A DNA stretch of 64,000 bases from Caldilineaceae bacterium (GTDB lineage: Bacteria > Chloroflexota > Anaerolineae > Caldilineales > Caldilineaceae), in contig JAJDTL010000028.1 in the NCBI GenBank assembly GCA_022827195.1, positions 124,001-188,000 of the forward strand, in the 5' to 3' direction. A model generated the notes under the pieces. The model was not told the origin of the DNA. It saw only the letters and a program-made list of their open reading frames with translations, and ran no database searches. The position numbers were made by a program, and so were the translations under genes. Below, one piece after another: positions 1 to 7,392 of the stretch. Position 1 is the stretch's first letter; every line of letters begins with the position of its first letter.

Positions 1-1
1 C

Positions 2-43
2 GTCGAGGCGGCAGAGAGTCTGGGCGTTACGGGCATCGCCTGA
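2..43 (+). CDS. C-terminal end of a gene entering from the left edge (partial)
   Basis: Frame 2 reads VEAAESLGVTGIA and then TGA at 41-43. The composition is like a normal protein C-terminus and it is co-directional with the isomerase gene that begins 111 bp later. Only 13 residues are visible, so no function can be assigned. Confidence 0.35.
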   Translation, partial: VEAAESLGVTGIA

Positions 44-154
44 GACTGTCCCGACCCCTGTTTCCGCTCTGAACCGCCGGCCGTAGAGCGCCTTGCCCGT
101 CGCCGACCCGGCCCAATTCGTCGGTACACCCCGCAAACCAACCGGAGAACGCCC

Positions 155-1018
155 ATGTCACGGATCTCTACATCATCCTGGAGTTTGCACAGGACGCTCG
201 GTTCCCCACCGCTCTTCGGGCCCGGCCAGCCTTTCCCAGACAGTACTGCAGGAGAGGGTGTCGTCGCCCTGCTCGAACTGCCTGCCGCTCTTGCCCAGGC
301 AGGAATCGGCACTTTGGAGATCGTACATTTTCACTTTCCGACGGTGGACACGCCATACCTTGACGAGCTGAAGAGCGCAATTGGGCAGGCGGACATCGAG
401 CTGTTCAGCGTCCTAATCGACGCCGGCGACGTGACTGATCCCGACGACGCGACGCGGGCCGGCGAGATGGCCTGGATCCGTTCCTGGCTGGATGTGGCCG
501 CCCGGCTGGGGGCGACGCACGCGCGCGTGGTGGCAGGCTGCCGGCCCGTTGAACCGACGCGCTCACCGAACGGCGGCTCTCTGCTCGATCATCCGGTCAT
601 CAGACGCAGTGCGCAGAGCCTACGTGAACTGGCCGATTACGGAGCCTCGATCGGTGTGCAGGTGATTACGGAGAACTTTCGCGAGACGACCAGTCGGGCC
701 GACCAGGTGATGGCAATCCTGGAGCTATGCGAAGGGCGTGTCGGCCTATGCGCCGATTTTGGCAATTACAGCGGCTCGGACCGATACGACGAGCTGGCCG
801 CGCTCTTTCCCAGGGCCGATTCGGCGCATGTGAAGGCGCTCTACGACGGTGGCGGCAACCCGGATGAGGGGGAGTTCCGCCACTCGCTGGGGATGTTGGC
901 ACAGGCGGGGTTCGACGGGCCGATGTCGCTCATCTTCGACACGGCGCTGCACGGAAACAGCAGCGAGTGGGACAATCTGGCGAAGATGAAAGAGGTGGCG
1001 GCGCCGTTCTGCGCCTGA
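155..1018 (+). CDS. Sugar phosphate isomerase/epimerase (xylose-isomerase-like TIM barrel)
   Basis: 287-residue cytosolic protein of the AP-endonuclease-2/xylose-isomerase-like TIM-barrel superfamily, whose members isomerise or epimerise sugars and related keto compounds with a divalent metal. The usual acidic/His ligand strands are visible: TENFRE (Glu), LCADFGNY (Asp) and SAHVKA (His). The last strand reads LIFDT, so the canonical final Glu appears to be Asp. The start has a GGAG Shine-Dalgarno 8 nt upstream. It begins with MSRISTSSWSLH, a typical family start. The substrate cannot be told from sequence; the sugar-catabolic genes elsewhere in the window make a carbohydrate role plausible. 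A hairpin at 1150-1179 follows. Confidence 0.82.
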   Translation: MSRISTSSWSLHRTLGSPPLFGPGQPFPDSTAGEGVVALLELPAALAQAGIGTLEIVHFHFPTVDTPYLDELKSAIGQADIELFSVLIDAGDVTDPDDATRAGEMAWIRSWLDVAARLGATHARVVAGCRPVEPTRSPNGGSLLDHPVIRRSAQSLRELADYGASIGVQVITENFRETTSRADQVMAILELCEGRVGLCADFGNYSGSDRYDELAALFPRADSAHVKALYDGGGNPDEGEFRHSLGMLAQAGFDGPMSLIFDTALHGNSSEWDNLAKMKEVAAPFCA

Positions 1019-1149
1019 CGAGGGCGCCATGCGCGGCAGGCGCGACTCCGGTGCTCTGTTGCGGGCGGACGGTGTCCCGTCGGCTGCAGGCGGCTGCAGC
1101 GAGCGTCCCTTTCGAGGCTGCCTGCCGGGAAACGAAAACGGGGAATGCA

Positions 1150-1179
1150 AAACAGTCCATCGATCAGGATGGACTGTTT
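1150..1179. terminator. Bidirectional hairpin between convergent genes
   Basis: A perfect 11-bp stem (1150-1160 with 1169-1179, arm AAACAGTCCAT) and an 8-nt loop. A and T runs flank it, so it can end transcription from either side. It lies between the TIM-barrel gene (ends 1018) and the convergent OsmC gene (ends 1223). Confidence 0.65.
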
Positions 1180-1222
1180 CTATTCCGGTCGGTTGTGCTG
1201 CTAAAATGGTTGACGCGCCCTG

Positions 1223-1645
1223 TCAACCGACCAGGGCGGCGTCGAGTACGATCTCGTCGACGGCGGCGAGCGCCTTCGAGACAGGGCAGCCGTCCTTGGC
1301 CTGGGCGGCGTAGTCGGCGAACTTGTCGGCCGAGAGGCCGGGAACTTCCGCTCTGCAGGTCAACTCGATTTTGCTGATTGCCGGTCCGTCGGTCAGGTGG
1401 ACGGCGGCGGTCGTGGTGACGCTGGTGGGTGTGAAGCCGTCGCCGCTCATCAGGGCGGAGATGAACATCGAATAGCAGCCGGCGTGGGCGGCGCCGATGA
1501 GCTCTTCCGGGTTGGTGCCGTCGCCGGACTCGAAACGGGACGCGAAGCTGAAGGGCCCTTCGTAGAGGCCGCTGCCCAGTTTCATGGTGCCGGAGCCTTC
1601 GTTGAGCGTGCCATTCCAGGTAGCGGAGGCGTTACGCACTGTCAT
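1223..1645 (-). CDS. OsmC-family peroxiredoxin
   Basis: 140-residue OsmC/Ohr-family protein that reduces organic hydroperoxides in the cytosol using two cysteines. Both are present: Cys57 in AAHAGCYSM and Cys120 in DGCPVSKAL. The N-terminal MTVRNASATWNG and the length match the OsmC subgroup rather than Ohr. The start is supported by a strong AGGAGGA Shine-Dalgarno. It is divergently transcribed from the GalU-like gene, and a candidate promoter lies at 1707-1734. It is probably expressed alone and ends at the 1150-1179 hairpin. Confidence 0.9.
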   Translation of the reverse strand: MTVRNASATWNGTLNEGSGTMKLGSGLYEGPFSFASRFESGDGTNPEELIGAAHAGCYSMFISALMSGDGFTPTSVTTTAAVHLTDGPAISKIELTCRAEVPGLSADKFADYAAQAKDGCPVSKALAAVDEIVLDAALVG

Positions 1646-1706
1646 GGAGATTCCTCCTGAATGTGAACCGGTGGAAGTTTTTTGAGATTGGCGGACTTCG
1701 GCCAGA

Positions 1707-1734
1707 ATTTTAGCATAGTCTCCTAGTCAGACAA
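1707..1734 (-). promoter_or_regulatory. Candidate promoter of the OsmC gene
   Basis: Minus-strand -35 TTGTCT (1734-1729) and -10 TAAAAT (1712-1707) with a 16-bp spacer, about 60 nt before the OsmC start. A short palindrome TGCGGA-AA-TCCGCA at 1741-1754 sits just upstream, in the shared divergent region. Confidence 0.4.
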
Positions 1735-1790
1735 AGTTTCTGCGGAAATCCGCATCAACTTCGCGGCACTTCCGAGCCGGAGAATGAGAG

Positions 1791-2711
1791 ATGGAAGTCA
1801 CCAAAGCAGTCATCACCGCGGCCAGGCGCACGCAGCGAAATCTGCCGCTGCAGATGATCATCGACCGGGACGGCGTCGAAAAGTCGGTGCTGCGCATCCT
1901 TGTTGAGGAGGCGATCGACGCCGGCGTGGACGAGATCTGCGTCATCGTACACCCCGGGGATGAGACCGCCTACACCGCCGCAGTCGGTGAGCATGCTGGG
2001 CGCCTCCAGTTCGTGCAACAGGCTGAGCAGCTCGGCTACGCGCATGCGGTTTTGTGCGCGCGCAGTTTTGTCGGCAGCGAACCGTTCCTGCACCTGGTGG
2101 GGGACCACCTTTTTGTTCGGCCGAGCGGCGGGCGATGCACAGCGGACGTGGTCGAGGTTGCTCGTGCGCACGCGTGCTCCGTTTCCGCAGTGCAGGCGAC
2201 GCGCGAGACCCTACTGCCATATTTTGGCGCGGTAGGCGGGCACCGTCTGGCCGGCCAGACCGGCCTATACCAGGTCGAGACGGTGATCGAGAAGCCCACG
2301 CCCACCGAGGCGGAGCAACGGCTGGTGGCTTCCGGGCTGCGAGCCGGTCACTATCTCTGCTTTTTCGGCATCCACGTGCTCACTGCGAAGGTCATGGGGA
2401 TACTGGACGAGCTGCTGTCGCCTTCTCGTTCCGGTCCGAGCGCGGCCGCGACGCAGGATGGGACAGGAACGGTCGTCAAGCCGGAACCGGGACTATCGCT
2501 CTCTGCTGCGTTGCATATTCTCGCCCAACGTGAGCAGTTCCTGGCGGTTGAGCAGGAGGGCATGCGCCTTGATATCGGCGTCAAGTACGGTCTGCTCACC
2601 GCCCAAATTGCGCTGGCTTTGAACGGGCGGGACCGGGACGAGATGTTGACCCGGCTGCTGGACCTGCTGATGACCCGTTCGATGCAGGATGGAGAAAGTT
2701 TCCAGTTTTGA
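1791..2711 (+). CDS. GalU-like nucleotidyltransferase with degenerate active-site loop
   Basis: 306 residues that align with UTP-glucose-1-phosphate uridylyltransferases: KAVIT at residues 5-9, [16 protein letters not shown] (GalU usually has a close match), [10 protein letters not shown] and [12 protein letters not shown]. However, the signature nucleotide-binding loop, normally G-x-G-T-R, reads AARRTQR at residues 10-16, and the downstream P-K-E-M segment with its conserved Lys is replaced by IIDRDG. The fold is therefore recognisable but catalysis is doubtful. The next gene, 83 bp downstream on the same strand, encodes a kinase-pyrophosphorylase fusion. This protein may be a regulatory or structural partner of that enzyme (inference), or an enzyme with altered chemistry. 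Confidence 0.72.
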   Translation: MEVTKAVITAARRTQRNLPLQMIIDRDGVEKSVLRILVEEAIDAGVDEICVIVHPGDETAYTAAVGEHAGRLQFVQQAEQLGYAHAVLCARSFVGSEPFLHLVGDHLFVRPSGGRCTADVVEVARAHACSVSAVQATRETLLPYFGAVGGHRLAGQTGLYQVETVIEKPTPTEAEQRLVASGLRAGHYLCFFGIHVLTAKVMGILDELLSPSRSGPSAAATQDGTGTVVKPEPGLSLSAALHILAQREQFLAVEQEGMRLDIGVKYGLLTAQIALALNGRDRDEMLTRLLDLLMTRSMQDGESFQF

Positions 2712-2794
2712 GTTTTTCATTTTCAGTTCGTCGTTTTGGGCTTTTGGCGGACTCGAATTCGGACGAAATCGGTAATTGGCAGATTTGAGACAAG

Positions 2795-5700
2795 ATGAGC
2801 ACGCTGGCAGGCATTATCACGGCAACTGACCAGGATAAGCGCAACCGCTCTCTTGAAGGGTTTGCCCGTTCGGCGTCGACTGAGGCGCTCTTACATGAGT
2901 GCGAGGCGTTGGACCGTCTGCGGCGGGAGAATGACAACCTGTATGAACGGGTGCGGGCGCTCTTATTTCTGCACGCCATCCATAGATTTCACCTCCCCGA
3001 CAAGCCCGGTTACGCCGCCCGCGGCATGATTCCCTTCGATGGCTACGAGGACCTGCTCAACCGCCGGTTTGAGGAGGCGATTGGGAGTTTCCTCAAGCTC
3101 CAGTCCCAGGCGGGCCCCAGCCAGGCCCTTTCGAGCGCGCTGGCTGCGGCGTACCGCCAGCTTGGCTTTCAGACACTGGCCGACCAGGTGAGGCGCAGCG
3201 TGCGTTCGCTGGCGGGCAATCAGTGGATGTTCCGTGTCGGCCATCCGAGCGACCATCCACTGCGTGTCGTCACGGGGTTGCGCCGTTCTCACAACAACGG
3301 TCTCTTCCCACTCTTGCGCGAAGCGACGCCCGTGCGGATGGACCTTACGCACAGCGGTTGGAGCGACATCTTCTTTCTGGGCATGGACTATCCCGAATGC
3401 GCCCGCGTGCTGAACGTCTCGATCGACCTGGGCGTGCACGGCATGGAGCAGGCCGAGGGCAGCGGGCCGCGGCCGCCTGTGGAGGGCTTCTTTCGGGTCA
3501 TCGACCGGCCCGTATTGCGCTTGGTCAGCGTCGATCTGGAGGCGAGCGCGGAGATCAGCAGTTTCGCCGAACTCTTCGACTTTGCCCGCGACCATCTCGG
3601 CCTGCTGAAGGCGGCCCTGATCGCAGCCGGAATCGTGCCGCCCGGCATGGAGGGCGCGTATCAGCCGCTCGCTGATCTGCTGGCCCAGATGGTCGGCAAC
3701 GGGCACGGCATCGAGCTTGTGAGCAAGGTGAACGGGATCCCGAAGGGGTCGAGGTTGGCGGTCTCCACCAGCCTGCTGGCTTGTCTCATAACGGTCTGTA
3801 TGCGGGCCACGGGCCAGGTGCGGTCGCTCACGGGTGGCCTCAGCGAAGAGGAGCGCCGGCTGGTGGCGGCGCGGGCGATCCTGGGGGAGTGGCTGGGCGG
3901 TTCAGGCGGCGGCTGGCAGGACTCAGGCGGCATCTGGCCGGGCGTAAAGCTGATCCGGGGGGAGTTGAGCGAGGAGGGGGACCCTGAGTTCGGCATCAGC
4001 AGAGGCAGACTTCTGCCCAGCCATCATCTTTTGGATCGCGACGAGGTCAGCGAAGAGACGCGGCAGGCGCTGCAGGCCAGTCTTGTGCTGGTGCACGGCG
4101 GCATGGCCCAGGACGTGGGGCCGATACTTGAGATGGTGACCGAAAAGTATCTGCTGCGCTCGGAAAGGGAGTGGGCAGGGCGCCGGCAGGCCGTCGGTAC
4201 GCTGGACGAGATACTGTCGCTGTTGAAGGCGGGGGACGTGGAAGCGATCGGCGCGGCGACGGAGCGCAACTTCAACGGACCGATTCAGACGATAATCCCC
4301 TGGGCCGGCAACCTTTACACCGACAGGCTGATCGAGCAGACGCGCGCGGCTTTCGGCGCAAACTTCTGGGGCTTCTGGATGTTGGGCGGGATGTCGGGCG
4401 GCGGCATGGGGTTCATCTTTGATCCTCGGCACAAGGCCGCCGGCATGGCCCGGCTGCACGAGATTATGCGCGACACAAAGAAGCGCATGGAGCGGGCGGT
4501 CCCGTTTGCCATGGGGCCGGTCGTGTATGACTTTGCGATCAACGAGCGTGGAACCTGGGCCGAACTGCAGGGCGAAGACAAGGCCCTGATGCCACCGGAC
4601 TACTACCGGTTGACGGTGCCGGATGTATTGCGGAGGGACCGGAGACAGCTATCCGCCGGTCAGCGCGCGGAACTTGACGCTTTCAGCGCGGACAGCCGCA
4701 CCGACCCGGCCCTGGTCGACGTCCTTCCCGCTCTCCTCCAACGCATGTTGCCGCAGAAGCAGGAGACGGGCGCGGACGGGGCTTCGCTGGCCGCGCTGCT
4801 GGAGGAAAATGCGTTTGACCGCAAGCAGCACGAGCAGATCCGCACCGACTTGCGCGGCGGGCGCATCGGCCTCGCCCTGAACCGGCTGCCGACGCGCACA
4901 CTGATCGAAGATGTCGACGCGTCAGAGATAGCCGGCGCCGGCACAGAATTGCCGGAGGGCATGCGCGCGGTGGGCGCGGCTGCACTCAGGGACGGGGAGG
5001 TCGCGGTCGTTACGCTGGCCGGAGGCGCGGGCAGCCGATGGAGCCAGGGGGCGGGCGTGGTCAAGGCGCTGAACCCGTTCGTGCGGTTGTCGGGACGTCA
5101 CCGCAGCTTCATTGAGATCCACATATCCAAGAGCAGACGCAGCAGCCGGCTCTGCGGCACGCCTGTGCCCCAGGTCTTCACGACCAGCTTCCTTACGCAC
5201 GGCGCAATCGCCGACGCGCTGGACGAGGCCGACCACTATGGCTATGCAGGGCCGCTCCGGCTTTCGCCGGGCCGCAGCATCGGTCTGCGCTTGGTGCCGA
5301 TGATGCGGGACCTGCGGTTCGCATGGGAGGAAACGTCCCGCCAGATCCTTGACGTGCAGGCACAGAAGGTGCAGGAGAGCCTGCACGGCGCGCTGATCGA
5401 ATGGGCGCGCGCCAGTGGCGAGGGCAGCGACTACGTGGACAACGTGCCCGCCCAATGTATACACCCGGTGGGCCACTGGTACGAGTTGCCGAACCTGCTG
5501 CGAAACGGCGTGCTGCGTCAGTTGTTGGAGGAGCGTCCCCAACTACAGTATCTGATGATGCACAACATCGACACAGTGGGCGCCGACGTCGACCCGGCGC
5601 TGCTGGGGCTGCACATCAACGGGCAAAGGACGATGACGGCGGAGGTGATCAGCCGGCAGCTGGAGGACCGCGGGGGCGGCCTGGCGCGCGTCAACGGCAG

Positions 5701-6127
5701 GCTGCGTCTGATAGAGGGGCTGGCCCTGCCGCGTGAGGAGATCGAGTTCCGGCTGACCTTTTACAACGCCAACACATTCTGGGTTACAATCGACCGCCTG
5801 CTGGCCGTGCTGGGGCTGGACCGCGCCTCGCTCGAAGACGAAGACGAGGTGGCTGAAGCGCTACGGCGCATGGCGGCCCGCATGCCCACCTACGTCACGC
5901 TGAAGGATGTGAAGAAGCGCTGGGGACGGGGCCAGGAGGACATTTTCCCTGTATGCCAGTTCGAAAAGTTGTGGGGAGATATGACAGCGTTGCCGGAGAT
6001 GGATTGCGGTTACGTGGTGGTGCCGCGGCGGCGCGGCCAGCAGCTCAAGGAAGTGGCCCAGCTCGACGGCTGGCTGCGGGACGGATCGGCGGACTTTGTG
6101 GAAGGGCTATGCGATTGGGCGGAATGA
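2795..6127 (+). CDS. GHMP (fucokinase-like) kinase fused to UDPGP-family sugar-1-P nucleotidyltransferase
   Basis: 1110 residues. Residues 1 to about 130 are helical and unrecognised. Residues about 170-600 resemble GHMP sugar kinases of the fucokinase type: DLTHSGWSD (183-191), a phosphate loop PKGSRLAVSTS (316-326), GGGWQDSGG (from 371, with the probable catalytic Asp376) and GGMSGGGMGF (531-540). Residues about 735-1080 resemble eukaryote-type UDP-sugar pyrophosphorylases: LAGGAGSR (741-748), Lys757, HNIDTVGAD with Asp926 as probable metal ligand, and a late YNANTFW. Such an enzyme would phosphorylate a free sugar and then make the nucleotide-sugar, a salvage route. The kinase loop is unusual: the family has GSGLGTSS-like glycines, two of which are Arg320 and Ala322 here. 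The substrate is unknown; fucose, arabinose or uronic acids are possible. Confidence 0.75.
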   Translation: MSTLAGIITATDQDKRNRSLEGFARSASTEALLHECEALDRLRRENDNLYERVRALLFLHAIHRFHLPDKPGYAARGMIPFDGYEDLLNRRFEEAIGSFLKLQSQAGPSQALSSALAAAYRQLGFQTLADQVRRSVRSLAGNQWMFRVGHPSDHPLRVVTGLRRSHNNGLFPLLREATPVRMDLTHSGWSDIFFLGMDYPECARVLNVSIDLGVHGMEQAEGSGPRPPVEGFFRVIDRPVLRLVSVDLEASAEISSFAELFDFARDHLGLLKAALIAAGIVPPGMEGAYQPLADLLAQMVGNGHGIELVSKVNGIPKGSRLAVSTSLLACLITVCMRATGQVRSLTGGLSEEERRLVAARAILGEWLGGSGGGWQDSGGIWPGVKLIRGELSEEGDPEFGISRGRLLPSHHLLDRDEVSEETRQALQASLVLVHGGMAQDVGPILEMVTEKYLLRSEREWAGRRQAVGTLDEILSLLKAGDVEAIGAATERNFNGPIQTIIPWAGNLYTDRLIEQTRAAFGANFWGFWMLGGMSGGGMGFIFDPRHKAAGMARLHEIMRDTKKRMERAVPFAMGPVVYDFAINERGTWAELQGEDKALMPPDYYRLTVPDVLRRDRRQLSAGQRAELDAFSADSRTDPALVDVLPALLQRMLPQKQETGADGASLAALLEENAFDRKQHEQIRTDLRGGRIGLALNRLPTRTLIEDVDASEIAGAGTELPEGMRAVGAAALRDGEVAVVTLAGGAGSRWSQGAGVVKALNPFVRLSGRHRSFIEIHISKSRRSSRLCGTPVPQVFTTSFLTHGAIADALDEADHYGYAGPLRLSPGRSIGLRLVPMMRDLRFAWEETSRQILDVQAQKVQESLHGALIEWARASGEGSDYVDNVPAQCIHPVGHWYELPNLLRNGVLRQLLEERPQLQYLMMHNIDTVGADVDPALLGLHINGQRTMTAEVISRQLEDRGGGLARVNGRLRLIEGLALPREEIEFRLTFYNANTFWVTIDRLLAVLGLDRASLEDEDEVAEALRRMAARMPTYVTLKDVKKRWGRGQEDIFPVCQFEKLWGDMTALPEMDCGYVVVPRRRGQQLKEVAQLDGWLRDGSADFVEGLCDWAE

Positions 6128-6142
6128 ACGGAGCAGTATGCC

Positions 6143-7174
6143 TCAGGCCAGGACCGGATTGGGCGCTTCGGGCAGATGCTGGTAGCTGGGGTCCTCTTTC
6201 TGCTTTTCGAGGATGGCGATGATCTCCTTCCATGAGGCCGCGAGGCCGACGGGGCTCGGCGGCAGATCGGCCTTGATCGCCTTGTGCAGCCTGCCCAATT
6301 TGTAACAGGGCACCGCCGCGTACATGTGATGCTCGATGTGGAAATTCATGTGCCAGTAGAGGAAGCGCACAAACGGGTTCAGGATTATGGTACGCGTGCA
6401 GAGGCGGTAGTCGGGGATGTTATCCATCAGGCCGACGTGCTGCGTGTTGTTGCAGAGGAAGAGCAGCCAGCCGCCATAGAAGGGCGCGAGCGTAACCAGG
6501 ACCGGCAACAGCCACAGGTCTAACGCCAGCAGGTAACTGAGCGCCAGCGAGACGACGGTCAGAAGGAGATGGCCGGCGAGGAGGATGCGCGCCCAATTGA
6601 ACAGACGGCTGCGCCTTTCCTCCGCGTCCGGCGGGAAAAGCATGTTCTCCCACTCGCCTTCCAGCTGCCCAAACGAGAGCCGAACCACCCCTTTGACGCG
6701 CTGGAAGAGCCCCCACGGGTTGACGACAGCGGCCTTCAGAAAACTGTTCAACGTGATTTCGACCGGCAGCACGACTTCGAGGTCATCCGGAGGATGGAGC
6801 GTGTATTTGTGATGTTCCTGATGGCTTGTCCAGAAATGGACATGGTTGTACCACCCCAAGAAACTGAAGACCCGCAGAAAGAACTCGTTGAGGAATTTGG
6901 AGCGGAAGACCGAACGGTGACACAGCTCATGGAAGCCGTTCAGCAGAAAGGCATAGAATGTGCCGTGGAGGAAGAGGACAGGGACCAGCGCCCACCAGAG
7001 TTCCGCCCGGACTGCAAACCAGGCCGCCGCGCCGGTCAACGCCAGCAGACCGAGGTGGCCCAGCGTCTGTGCCAGGCCGAGCAGATCGCTGCGTTGATTC
7101 AGTTCGGCCAGGGTCGTGCGATCGATCGGCGATCTGTACCAGTTGATCTTTGATTGCACCGGTCCGTATGTCAT
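6143..7174 (-). CDS. Membrane fatty acid desaturase
   Basis: 343-residue integral membrane di-iron desaturase that introduces double bonds into acyl chains. All three histidine boxes are present: HELCH (82-86), HQEHH (118-122) and HIEHH (279-283), interspersed with hydrophobic segments at about 32-52, 61-79 and 180-220. The start at 7174 is chosen over the longer frame because AAAGGAGGG lies 6 nt upstream and because a good promoter at 7260-7288 would put the longer N-terminus upstream of transcription. It converges with the kinase fusion, with only 15 bp between the stops. Regiospecificity cannot be read from sequence. Confidence 0.88.
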   Translation of the reverse strand: MTYGPVQSKINWYRSPIDRTTLAELNQRSDLLGLAQTLGHLGLLALTGAAAWFAVRAELWWALVPVLFLHGTFYAFLLNGFHELCHRSVFRSKFLNEFFLRVFSFLGWYNHVHFWTSHQEHHKYTLHPPDDLEVVLPVEITLNSFLKAAVVNPWGLFQRVKGVVRLSFGQLEGEWENMLFPPDAEERRSRLFNWARILLAGHLLLTVVSLALSYLLALDLWLLPVLVTLAPFYGGWLLFLCNNTQHVGLMDNIPDYRLCTRTIILNPFVRFLYWHMNFHIEHHMYAAVPCYKLGRLHKAIKADLPPSPVGLAASWKEIIAILEKQKEDPSYQHLPEAPNPVLA

Positions 7175-7259
7175 GGCCGACCCTCCTTTCGATGACGCGC
7201 ATTGGGCACTGGCGGCTGCCTGGGGCGGCGGCCTTTTGGCGGCAACTTGAAGTGGAGGA

Positions 7260-7288
7260 ATTGTAACGGATCTCGCAGCGGCGGACAA
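7260..7288 (-). promoter_or_regulatory. Promoter of the desaturase gene
   Basis: Minus-strand -35 TTGTCC (7288-7283), 17-bp spacer, -10 TACAAT (7265-7260). The expected start of transcription is near 7253, giving a leader of about 80 nt. Confidence 0.55.
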
Positions 7289-7333
7289 CTGAAAGGCGCG
7301 GGCGCCTTCAGAAAATGGGAAGGACGCGCCCGA

Positions 7334-7378
7334 AAAAATCATGTGCGGATGCGGCATTCCGCGAAATGCCGCATCCGC
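7334..7378 (-). terminator. Rho-independent terminator of clpB
   Basis: A perfect 14-bp stem (7345-7358 with 7365-7378), 6-nt loop, followed on the minus strand by a run of six T (7339-7334). It starts 15 nt after the clpB stop codon. Confidence 0.8.
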
Positions 7379-7392
7379 TCACAAACAGTGTC

